From Bartonella sp. M0283 (lineage in GTDB: Bacteria > Pseudomonadota > Alphaproteobacteria > Rhizobiales > Rhizobiaceae), in the NCBI RefSeq assembly GCF_016100455.1, contig NZ_JACFSK010000001.1, forward strand, positions 248,001 through 312,000: a stretch of DNA of 64,000 nt, in the 5' to 3' direction. This document shows positions 27,689-35,823 of the stretch, piece after piece. The translations under genes were made by a program, and so were the position numbers. The notes under the pieces were generated by a model that saw only the letters and a list, made by a program, of their open reading frames with translations, searched no databases and was not told the DNA's origin. How positions within the stretch are numbered: position 1 is the first letter of the stretch; each line of letters starts with the position of its first letter.

Positions 27689-27712
27689 AAGCCCGCTTTA
27701 TCAAAGCGGGCT
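27689..27712 (+). terminator. GC-rich hairpin
   Basis: AAGCCCGCTTT and AAAGCGGGCTT form a near-perfect stem with a short loop, followed by CTTG. It resembles a weak terminator, about 245 bp after the GNAT gene. Confidence 0.5.
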
Positions 27713-27863
27713 TCTTGTTAGGTAGCACGACGCATTCACCAGTATATTATCAACCGAAAGCTTTCCTAAAAAATGGAAACAGCGGTTCACTAAATTGCTT
27801 GAGGTCTTTGTAAAAAAAAGCCCGAACATGCCGGCTTATCCTGTTTTAAGAAGATCGCAACAA

Positions 27864-28009
27864 CCTTGCCCGAACGATGAAATTTCGATATTTTTTTGCC
27901 TTACAGATAAGCAAATTGATTGTGCACTTAAGTGAAAATATTGTCAGATTTTTAGGAAAAACGTGGATGACGCGCCAAAAAAAATCGAAATTTACGGGTG
28001 TTATTTTAA
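27864..28009 (+). pseudogene. Decayed copy of the cas2 3' end (block 3)
   Basis: The segment aligns with cas2 from the S-L-P-E-R-G-N-I-Y-I-F codons to the stop: CCTTGCCCGAACGATG, then AAGCAAATTG, GAAAATATTGTCAGATTTT and TTATTTTAA. An extra stretch of about 18 bp (shared with blocks 4 and 5) interrupts it, so blocks 3-5 descend from one decayed ancestor. Confidence 0.85.
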
Positions 28010-28020
28010 TGAAAAACGGC

Positions 28021-28075
28021 ATTTTTTTTAAAAAAATATCCACTTAAACCTTATAAAACAAAGGGTTAATTGGAT
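28021..28075 (-). terminator. Leftward terminator of CRISPR array 3
   Basis: The hairpin is ATCCACTTAA with TTAATTGGAT. The outer G-C pair of the other copies is A-T here on both sides, a compensatory change, with one internal mismatch. A T-run follows on the minus strand. Confidence 0.75.
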
Positions 28076-28079
28076 ATCG

Positions 28080-28181
28080 GTTGTAACAGATTAGAAAATG
28101 CGGTCAAGCCGCAACTTTGTCTTTCCCCACTTTTTGCCGGTCGCGGTTGTAACAGATTAGAAAATGTGGTCAAGCCGCAAT
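28080..28181 (-). CRISPR. CRISPR array 3: 2 repeats, 1 spacer
   Basis: Repeats at 28080-28115 and 28146-28181 around one 30-bp spacer. The second repeat carries GTGGTC instead of GCGGTC and ends in T like the rightmost repeat of arrays 1 and 4, showing that all three copied the same leader-side boundary. Confidence 0.9.
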
Positions 28182-28408
28182 AGAACGCTGGTAAAACGTT
28201 GCTATACTCAATCTTTACTTCCTTCATTATGTTATTCGTTGATTTTACTTTTCAATTCCAGCATATTTTTCTAGGACACCGAGCCATCCGGAGCGCCACC
28301 TTTTGGTGTTGGGGGTTTCCGACCCAACGGTGTCGTCAAATTTTTCTTTTTTCGCTTTCGCAAATTTTCCGGCAACGTTTGATGTAAATTTTCTGTAAAG
28401 TCGTTATA
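28182..28408 (-). repeat. CRISPR leader copy A
   Basis: About 225 bp that are strongly similar to 28722-28938, beginning AGAACGCTGGTAAAACG and ending AAAGTCGTTATA. It includes a GTTGGG/CCCAAC inverted repeat. On the minus strand it lies immediately upstream of array 3, as expected for a leader. Confidence 0.75.
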
Positions 28409-28547
28409 CCGAACGATAAAATTTCGCTATTTTTTGCCTTAAGGAACAAGCAAATTGATCGTGTGCTTATGTGAAAATATTGTTAGATTTTCAGACAAAA
28501 CGTGGAAGATACGTCAAAAAAATCGAAATTTACCGGTGTTATTTTAA
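28409..28547 (+). pseudogene. Decayed copy of the cas2 3' end (block 4)
   Basis: Starts CCGAACGATAAAATTTCGC or similar and ends GGTGTTATTTTAA, aligning with blocks 3 and 5 and with the end of cas2. It begins immediately after leader copy A, so the unit boundaries are visible. Confidence 0.85.
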
Positions 28548-28560
28548 TGAAAAACAGCAT

Positions 28561-28614
28561 TTTTTTTGAAAAAAATATCCACTTAAACCTTATAAAACAA
28601 AGGGTTAAGTGGAC
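28561..28614 (-). terminator. Leftward terminator of CRISPR array 4
   Basis: Same hairpin with one A-C mismatch at the outermost pair (ATCC against GGAC), followed on the minus strand by a T-rich tract interrupted by C. Confidence 0.7.
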
Positions 28615-28618
28615 ATCG

Positions 28619-28721
28619 GTTGTAACAGATTAGAAAATGCGGTCAAGCCGCAACCTTTTTAAGATAGATGAGCTTTTCTCTAGGTGTTGTAACAGATTAG
28701 AAAATGCGGTCAAGCCGCAAT
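28619..28721 (-). CRISPR. CRISPR array 4: 2 repeats, 1 spacer
   Basis: Repeats at 28619-28654 and 28686-28721 around one 31-bp spacer. The right repeat ends CCGCAAT and is followed by the leader-like AGAACGCCGGTAAAAC. Confidence 0.9.
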
Positions 28722-28938
28722 AGAACGCCGGTAAAACTTCGTCATAATCAATCTTTACTTACTTCTTGATACTGTTTGTTGAATTTATTTTTCAATTACA
28801 TTATATTTTTCTTGGACACCGAGCCATCCGGAACGCTACCTTTTTGGTGTTGGGGGTTTCCGACCCAACGGTGTCGTCAAATTTTGCTTTTTCCGCTTTC
28901 TCAAAATTTCCGGCATCGTTTGAAGTAAAGTCGTTATA
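28722..28938 (-). repeat. CRISPR leader copy B
   Basis: Second copy of the about 220-bp flank described for array 3, with scattered substitutions but the same block ACACCGAGCCATCCGGA and the same GTTGGGGG inverted repeat. The two copies together define the duplicated module. Confidence 0.75.
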
Positions 28939-29124
28939 AATATTACTTCCGAGCGTGTCTTTTGCAGATCGCTTAGCCAATGTTTACTGCCATAATAATT
29001 GAATGCGGAAACATAGCCATTTTGATTTTTAAAAAGTCGGCATCCGGAATTGCGTGTTCAGTGATTGACGAATAAATTTCCGATGTCGCTTTGATAGGAT
29101 GCTCACGTTTGCGGATTAAAACAC
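28939..29124. other. Undetermined sequence between leader B and block 5
   Basis: No gene or repeat recognised. It may be a remnant carried with the module. Confidence 0.4.
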
Positions 29125-29270
29125 CCTTGCCTGAACGATGAAAGTTCGATATTTTTTTGCCTTAAGGGACAAGCAAATTGATCGTGCGCTTATGTAAAAA
29201 TATTGTTAGATTTTCAGGAAAAACGTGAAAGACACGTCAAAAAAATCGAAAATTACCGGTGTTATTTTAA
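29125..29270 (+). pseudogene. Decayed copy of the cas2 3' end (block 5)
   Basis: Starts CCTTGCCTGAACGATG, nearest to intact cas2 among blocks 3-5, and ends GGTGTTATTTTAA. Same extra insert as blocks 3 and 4. Confidence 0.85.
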
Positions 29271-29281
29271 TGGAAAACAGC

Positions 29282-29337
29282 ATTTTTTTACAAAAAAATA
29301 TCCACTTAAACCTTATAAAACAAAGGGTTAAGTGGAC
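29282..29337 (-). terminator. Leftward terminator of CRISPR array 5
   Basis: ATCCACTTAA pairs with TTAAGTGGAC except at the outermost position; T-rich tracts follow on the minus strand. Confidence 0.75.
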
Positions 29338-29341
29338 ATCG

Positions 29342-30428
29342 GTTGTAACAGATTAGAAAATGGGGTCAAGCCGCAACGTTATTATCTGAATGGTGTTTGC
29401 TGGTGTGGGTTGTAACAGATTAGAAAATACGGTCAAGCCGCAACATTCAAAAGACGCGGGCGGTTATGTTGCTGGTTGTAACAGATTAGAAAATGCGGTC
29501 AAGCCGCAACCAAAAGCGGGGAAGCACATATCGTCTATAAAGTTGTAACAGATTAGAAAATGCGGTCAAGCTGCAACAACGACACAACAATCCTGACTGA
29601 TAAAAGTGTTGTAACAGATTAGAAAATGGGGTCAAGCCGCAACTAACAATGACATGGGCTGACATCGAAGGTTGTTGTAACAGATTAGAAAATGGGGTCA
29701 AGCCGCAACGGCGATCAAAAAGGGCTGTTTTTGGGATATGTTGTAACAGATTAGAAAATGGGGTCAAGCCGCAACTGTCCAAATAGACGTTTGGTCGCGT
29801 GAAGTGTTGTAACAGATTAGAAAATGCGGTCAAGCCGCAACTATCCCGCGCCCTCAACGCGTTCTCTGTGGGTTGTAACAGATTAGAAATGCGGTCAAGC
29901 CGCAACTCGGCCGCTGTCCGGGGCGAAGAGGTTATGGTTGTAACAGATTAGAAAATGCGGTCAAGCCGCAACCGATGAAACAGATTGCCGACCGGAAAAT
30001 TTGTTGTAACAGATTAGAAAATGCGGTCAAGCCGCAACGAATATATTCTCGCTTACAAGTTTATCAATGTTGTAACAGATTAGAAAATGCGGTCAAGCCG
30101 CAACGCCATAAGTAGCGGCAAGAATGACAACAATGTTGTAACAGATTAGAAAATGCGGTCAAGCCGCAACACCGCCGCTTTCTCTACGTTTTCAGCTTCG
30201 GTTGTAACAGATTAGAAAATGCGGTCAAGCCGCAACATGTATAAAAAGCTCCATAACAAAAAAGCCATTGTAACAGATTAGAAAATGCGGTCAAGCCGCA
30301 ACACTGTTTCCCAAATAAACGACGCGCTAGACGTTGTAACAGATTAGAAAATGCGGTCAAGCCGCAACTGAACAAGGGTTGAAGCCTCTCGATCCATGGT
30401 TGTAACAGATTAGAAAATGCGGTCAAGC
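29342..30428 (-). CRISPR. CRISPR array 5: 17 repeats, 16 spacers
   Basis: The largest array. Repeats start at 29342, 29409, 29475, 29542, 29608, 29674, 29740, 29806, 29872, 29937, then every 66 bp to 30399. Repeats 1, 5, 6 and 7 have GGGGTC in place of GCGGTC, repeat 2 has ACGGTC, and repeat 9 lacks one A. The last repeat is cut after GGTCAAGC and joins unrelated sequence just before an MFS gene, so its leader has been lost. Open frames through the array are artefacts of the repeats. Confidence 0.97.
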
Positions 30429-30453
30429 GGCTGTAGAATATGTTTCGGTTTCA

Positions 30454-31845
30454 TCAATGTTGTGCGGTGGGTTGTTTGCTTTTTTCGTTCAAAGCATGGC
30501 CTGCATCATGGGGCAATGTGCGGAAGATGAAGAAAGCAAGTGCCGAGATAAAGCCGACGACGAAAAAGCCCGTATGAAAATCGCCAAGTTTCAATATATT
30601 GTAGTGAAAGGAGCTCGCAATTTCCAGAACCGCGCCAGCAATTGCAATGCCGAGCGCCATTGAAGCCTGTTGGGCAACAGCGGCAATCGGCGTTGCCTGA
30701 CTGATGTCTTCTTTGGCAATATCGGAAAAGGCAAGCGCATTGACACCGGAGAAGAAAAGCGAGCGCAAAAAGCCGCCGAACAAAAGCACGATAATCATCA
30801 ACAAATAGGGTGTGGTGGGGTAAAACAAGCCATTGGAAGCGGTAAACATTGCCGAGACGAGGGAACCCGCCATCAATACTTTGCGAAAGCCGAAACGGGC
30901 ATAAACTTCCTTGGCGCCGAACTTCATGCCGAGCGAGCCGATGGCCGCGGCAAGAACCATAAGGCCGGATTCAATCGGCGAAAGGCCAAAGGCAAGTTGC
31001 AGCATCATGGGAAGCAGGAAAGGCACGGCTCCGATGCCAAGCCGGAAAACGCTGCCGCCGATAATGGCGCGTGCAAAAACCGGATCGGAAAAAAGCTTAA
31101 GGTCAAGAAGCGGTGCGGTGCGGTTTTTTGCGTGTTTGATGTAGATGGCGCCGAAAATTACACCCAAAATAGTGACACTGATGCCGACACTTTGCGGCAA
31201 GGCGGGAAGGCTCACAATCGAAAGGCCGAAAATAAAGCCGGAAAGGCTGATTGCCGAAAGGAGAAAGCCTGTCCAATCAAGCGGACGGATATATTTTTTT
31301 TCATTTTTTGGCAGATAGATTGATGACAGCACAAGCCCGATAAAACCGATCGGGATGTTGATGAGAAAAATCCAATGCCATGAAAAAAAGGTGGTGATGA
31401 AGCCGCCAAGCGGCGGGCCTACAAGCGGGCCGACAAGGGCGGGAATGGAAAACCATTGAAAGGCAATGACAAGCTGGTTTTTCGGGGTAGATTTAACGAG
31501 AAGAAGCCGGCCGACAGGTGTCATCATTGCCCCGCCTATGCCTTGCAAAAAACGCGACAAAACAAAGGAATGGAGCGAAAAGGAAAAAGCGCAGCAAACA
31601 GAGCCGGCAAGAAAAACCACGATGGCAACACGGAAGATAATGCGTGCGGTAAAACGGTCGGAGATCCACCCGCTTATGGGGATAAAAACCGAAAGTGCCA
31701 CGAGATAGGAAGTCATGGCGAGTTTGAGCGCGATGGGGCTTGTGTTCAAATCGGCGGCAATGGCGGGAAGGGATGTAGAAATCACATTGGAATCCACATG
31801 TTCCATAAACAAAGCGACAGCCAGAACCATAGGAAGAATGCGCAT
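30454..31845 (-). CDS. MFS drug efflux transporter, DHA2-like
   Basis: A 463-residue inner-membrane protein with about 13-14 hydrophobic segments. The motif G-W-I-S-D-R-F-T-A-R near residue 59 is the MFS loop 2-3 signature. A glycine/proline-rich motif C (G-P-L-V-G-P-P-L-G-G) near 140 marks drug:H+ antiporters. E. coli MdtD and EmrB-type proteins are similar. The substrate is not predictable. It lies 26 bp from the truncated end of CRISPR array 5, so the array insertion or deletion ended just past its stop codon. Confidence 0.9.
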   Translation of the reverse strand: MRILPMVLAVALFMEHVDSNVISTSLPAIAADLNTSPIALKLAMTSYLVALSVFIPISGWISDRFTARIIFRVAIVVFLAGSVCCAFSFSLHSFVLSRFLQGIGGAMMTPVGRLLLVKSTPKNQLVIAFQWFSIPALVGPLVGPPLGGFITTFFSWHWIFLINIPIGFIGLVLSSIYLPKNEKKYIRPLDWTGFLLSAISLSGFIFGLSIVSLPALPQSVGISVTILGVIFGAIYIKHAKNRTAPLLDLKLFSDPVFARAIIGGSVFRLGIGAVPFLLPMMLQLAFGLSPIESGLMVLAAAIGSLGMKFGAKEVYARFGFRKVLMAGSLVSAMFTASNGLFYPTTPYLLMIIVLLFGGFLRSLFFSGVNALAFSDIAKEDISQATPIAAVAQQASMALGIAIAGAVLEIASSFHYNILKLGDFHTGFFVVGFISALAFFIFRTLPHDAGHALNEKSKQPTAQH

Positions 31846-32286
31846 TAAATACCCCGAACCCGACTTTTGAACGATGGAACCTTTATAACCAGTGTGCCTA
31901 TATAGACTGAAAAACCTTTATGACTCTAAAACTTTTATAGCTGAAAAATCGTATATGCCAAAAAAACCGAGAGAACCTGAAAACTGTTTCTGACTGAAAA
32001 TCGCGACGAGCCTTATCCCCCATCATTTAGGCCGACACTATCTTGACCGGTTTCAACTGTGAAGAACAGTGAGAGCGACAAAAACCGGCTTCACTTTATC
32101 GTGGTTTTTCATTTCATTCTTGACCTTGAGAGAAAAATAAATTCTTCATCGTTAATGTTCATGGAAAGTCCGGAAGGGCTACACATAACATTTACGACAC
32201 CTATATGTTTTATATCATTATTTAAAAAACGAAGTTATATCCGCTTCGGGTCAATCATTTTAAAAAAGCGCTGATGGAGCGTCCAC
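31846..32286. other. Divergent intergenic region
   Basis: About 440 bp between the leftward MFS gene and the rightward MATE gene. No gene; no clear promoter pair recognised. Confidence 0.5.
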
Positions 32287-33663
32287 TTGCCGCATAAAAA
32301 AACAATTGTTCTCACTAATCTGACTGAAGGCCCGATCACCAGAACGTTGCTTCTCTTTGCCATTCCGACATTGCTTTCCAATGTTTTGCAATCGCTCAAC
32401 GGTTCGATCAACACAATCTGGGTGGGGCGGTTTTTGGGCGAAAGTGCACTTGCGGCAACGGCCAATGCCAATATCATAACCTTTCTTTTGTTTGCCCTTG
32501 TTTTCGGTTTCGGTATGGCGGCAACCATTATGGTTGGTCAATCCATAGGGCGCAAAGATTTGCACCGTGCGCGACAGGCTTTCGGCGCTTCTATCGGCTT
32601 TTGTCTGTTTCTCTCGGTGGTTCTGGCCGTTTTGGGCTGGTTTTTTTCGCCTGAAATCCTGCGCTTTCTTGAAACACCGGCTGATGCTTTTACGCTGGCT
32701 GAAGATTATTTGCGTGTTATCTTCCTTGCTGCACCCCCCGATCTTTTGATGGTCATGATTATGATGGGGCTTCGCGGGGCGGGCGATTCCATGACGCCGC
32801 TCATTTTCATGTGCGTCAATGTTGTGCTCGATATTATTTTCAACCCCGTGCTCATCTTGGGCTTGTGGATTTTTCCGGAAATGGGCATTGCGGGGGCTGC
32901 CGCCTCGACATCTGTTTCTGGCTATCTCGCGCTTTTTGCCATGATTATCTATATCTATGTGAAGAAATTGCCTTTGCGGCTTAAAGGGCGGGAACTCACC
33001 TATATCTGGCCGGATTTTAGCCTGATGCGCTTTATCGTGCTGAAAGGCTTCCCGATGAGTCTGCAAATGGTCATCATTGCGACATCCGGCCTTGTCATGA
33101 TCGGTCTTGTCAATCAGGAAGGTGTGACCACCATTGCCGCCTATAACATCATGCAGCAATTATGGACATATCTGCAAATGCCTTCCATGGCAGTGGGGGC
33201 GGCGGTTAGCGCAATGGTTGCGCAAAATATCGGCGCCGGTCGCTGGAACAGGATTTCAAAAACCACATTGATCGGCTGCGCTGCAACATTTGTCATGACA
33301 GCCATTCTGCTTGGCCTATTGCTCATTTTCGACCGTCCGGTCATTATCCTGTTTTTGGGCAATGACAGCGCGGCCGTGCCAATGGCACAGCATATTCAGG
33401 CAATTGCAAGCTGGAGCTTTCTGTTTTTCGGCCTCGCAATGGTGCTCTTTTCAACAGTTCGTGCCAACGGCGCGGTTCTTGTGCCGCTCATTTGCCTGTT
33501 CATTGCTGTCTATCCGGTGCGCCTTGGCTTCTATTACATGTTTTATGGTTCCATGAAGGCAGATGCCATCTGGTGGAGCTTCACCGTCGGTGCTTTTGCC
33601 TCACTCATTCTGGCGCTTTCCTATTATCTTTCGGGCACATGGAAAAAGCAAAAAGTGCTTTAG
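32287..33663 (+). CDS. MATE family efflux transporter
   Basis: A 458-residue multidrug and toxin extrusion protein with 12 hydrophobic segments in two homologous MatE halves. The N-terminal segment L-L-L-F-A-I-P-T-L-L-S-N near residue 21 and I-N-T-I-W-V-G-R-F-L-G near 42 are typical. It should export cationic or other compounds using Na+ or H+. The start is TTG at 32287: GGAG lies eight bases upstream, and no ATG or GTG in this frame is available before the first membrane helix. Confidence 0.9.
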   Translation: MPHKKTIVLTNLTEGPITRTLLLFAIPTLLSNVLQSLNGSINTIWVGRFLGESALAATANANIITFLLFALVFGFGMAATIMVGQSIGRKDLHRARQAFGASIGFCLFLSVVLAVLGWFFSPEILRFLETPADAFTLAEDYLRVIFLAAPPDLLMVMIMMGLRGAGDSMTPLIFMCVNVVLDIIFNPVLILGLWIFPEMGIAGAAASTSVSGYLALFAMIIYIYVKKLPLRLKGRELTYIWPDFSLMRFIVLKGFPMSLQMVIIATSGLVMIGLVNQEGVTTIAAYNIMQQLWTYLQMPSMAVGAAVSAMVAQNIGAGRWNRISKTTLIGCAATFVMTAILLGLLLIFDRPVIILFLGNDSAAVPMAQHIQAIASWSFLFFGLAMVLFSTVRANGAVLVPLICLFIAVYPVRLGFYYMFYGSMKADAIWWSFTVGAFASLILALSYYLSGTWKKQKVL

Positions 33664-33901
33664 CTTTCTATAAGGTGTGAAGCTGCGACAGCTTGATCGC
33701 GCTTGGCTCTTCAAGCAAATTTAACAGGAAAAACTTGCTTCAAAAGAGAGCAAAAAAGAGGGAGAAAAGTCCTTTTGTGGAAAGGGATAAAAAGCTGCTT
33801 GAGGGGAGGCTCAGGAATAAGCGGCTTAAGGCAAAATCTGCCAAAGCTGGTGGACTTTGAAGAGAGTGACGAAACAGCGAAAGGCCGGAAGCGTACACCG
33901 T

Positions 33902-35113
33902 TCAGGAATTTTCTAGAATGGTTTTCGGCTTTGGTGTTTTGGGTTTTAGATATTTTTGCCCGAACACCGTTAAAATTAGCGCAAGAAAGCCGCCGATAAT
34001 GGAAACATAAAAGCCGCTTTCGGGGTTAAAAGCATCAATCAGTTTTCCGGAAATGGCAGCTCCTGCAGCGACCCCCATTGCCATTCCGGTTATTCCCCAC
34101 GACATGCCTTCGGTGAGTTTTTCGGGCGGTACAATTGTGTCGATTAGCGACATGGCAATGATTATGGTGGGCGAACAGGCGGCACCGGCAATGAGAAGCA
34201 CAATGCTCAAATTCCATAAGTTTGTGACGAGCAAGAGCGGCAATGTTGTAACCGCTGCAATGGCTGTGGCAACGAGAAGCTGTTTTGACAATGTCATGCG
34301 GGCAGGCAGTGCACCATAAACAATTCCGGCAATGAAAGAGCCTGCCGCATAAAGCACAAGTGGCAGCGCAGTGTAATTTGACTGTTGCAGCGATTTGCCG
34401 ATGGCCACGGCCGAAATTTCCGCAGTGCCGAAAATGGTACCGACGCAAAACATAATCACTGTTAAAAGCTCGATAGAAAAAAGTCGGATAACCGAAGTAG
34501 AACCCTTTTGCCGCTTGCCATGGGCAACCGGTTCGGTCGATTTTTGCAAGGTAAAGATCAAGCCTGCAACAAGCATGATAAGACCGGCAGCAAGTGGCCC
34601 GGCAGCCGGAAACAGATGGTTTGTAAGCTCGATCGCAATAATGGGGCCGACCATGAAGATCAATTCATCAACAATCGATTCATAAGCAAAGGCCGAACGC
34701 AAAAGCGGCGAACCATGGTAGAGTTGCGACCAGCGTGTGCGCACGAAAGAACCGAAACTCGGCATAAAACCGATGAGAATTGCGGCAATAATCAAGATGA
34801 AAAGCGGCGCTTTATATTGTGCGGCAATCAACAAGCCGCAAAGCGACAGAAAAGAAATCAGAAGTGCCGGACGCGCCACACGGGCTTGCCCGTATTCATC
34901 GGCAAGTTTTGATATTTGCGGCGTAATAATGGCATTAGCAAGGACATAACTTGCCGAAACGAGACCGGCGGTGGCATAGTCCAAACCTTCAATGGCAAAC
35001 ATTGTCATAATGCCGATGGAAATCATCGATATCGGAATACGTGCGAATACCCCCGTTACCGAAAAGGCAACAGTGCCGGGTTTTTTGAATAATTCGCGAT
35101 ATATATTGGCCAT
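33902..35113 (-). CDS. MFS transporter
   Basis: A 403-residue major facilitator protein with 12 predicted membrane segments. The start at 35113 (M-A-N-I-Y-R-E-L-F) follows GAGGA; an upstream in-frame start adds 18 polar residues. It has the basic loop after helix 2 (S-K-L-A-D-E-Y-G-Q-A-R). No specific subfamily signature lets me name the substrate. It is a single gene convergent with the MATE gene. Confidence 0.88.
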   Translation of the reverse strand: MANIYRELFKKPGTVAFSVTGVFARIPISMISIGIMTMFAIEGLDYATAGLVSASYVLANAIITPQISKLADEYGQARVARPALLISFLSLCGLLIAAQYKAPLFILIIAAILIGFMPSFGSFVRTRWSQLYHGSPLLRSAFAYESIVDELIFMVGPIIAIELTNHLFPAAGPLAAGLIMLVAGLIFTLQKSTEPVAHGKRQKGSTSVIRLFSIELLTVIMFCVGTIFGTAEISAVAIGKSLQQSNYTALPLVLYAAGSFIAGIVYGALPARMTLSKQLLVATAIAAVTTLPLLLVTNLWNLSIVLLIAGAACSPTIIIAMSLIDTIVPPEKLTEGMSWGITGMAMGVAAGAAISGKLIDAFNPESGFYVSIIGGFLALILTVFGQKYLKPKTPKPKTILENS

Positions 35114-35823
35114 GACAAATGTCCTCAAGCGCCCTTCAAAGGCGTTTCCTTCATCTATTGACATCACGTGCTTATGTCAATTTCTGCAGCCTTTAAATGA
35201 ATGCCGTTTATTGTGGGATGAATAGCTGCTTGAAAAACTATTTATCCATTCTGCCTGATTAGCAGGGGAAAAGCAAAATTATCTCAAAAAAACACGAATG
35301 CAACGCAATCAGCTATTGTTCAAATGAAACGCGTGATCAATTCTGTTTAAAATATACTGATTATTTGTCTAAAACTTGATTGAAGGGGCAAAAAACTGAC
35401 ACTTGTTTGCAACAACACGGGAAGAATAAAAATCGCGCGAAGATCGTGTTTGAACGAAAAAAATGCTGGTGTGCTTGAGCGAATGAAAGAGACAGGCGTT
35501 TTACTCGAAAAACGGAAGTTTAACCGAAAAGATTTGCCACAATGGGCTTTGAAAGCCATAGCTGAAAAATTCTTTTTCTGAACGGGGCGGATGCCATGAG
35601 CCTCAAGATTGCTAAAGGAAAAACTGTCTTTGCCGGAACTTTGGTGAGACAAAAATATTCCCGTTAAAACTGTAGCGTTTTGATGCGCGGTGGTATTTCA
35701 ATGCAGGCAACGCCGGTTCACGTACCAGTGTTGTCTTTTGTCTTTTTCTTTATGCCGTAAATAGCACAAACATATTTAGCCAATGCAACCAACTAGCTGG
35801 ACGCATTGGCTTTTCAAAACGCT
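35114..35823. other. Gene-free region
   Basis: About 710 bp with no supportable gene, RNA or repeat. Confidence 0.5.

Noticed and set aside
23810..30426. Several open frames through the CRISPR arrays reading repeated N-R-L-E-N-A-V-K-P or L-T-A-F-S-N-L-L-Q motifs
   Set aside because: They are translations of the 36-bp repeats plus spacers and have no independent coding signal.
32260..33159. Long open frame antisense to the MATE gene
   Set aside because: His/Lys/Asn-rich shadow of a transmembrane gene; the plus-strand frame has clear family motifs.
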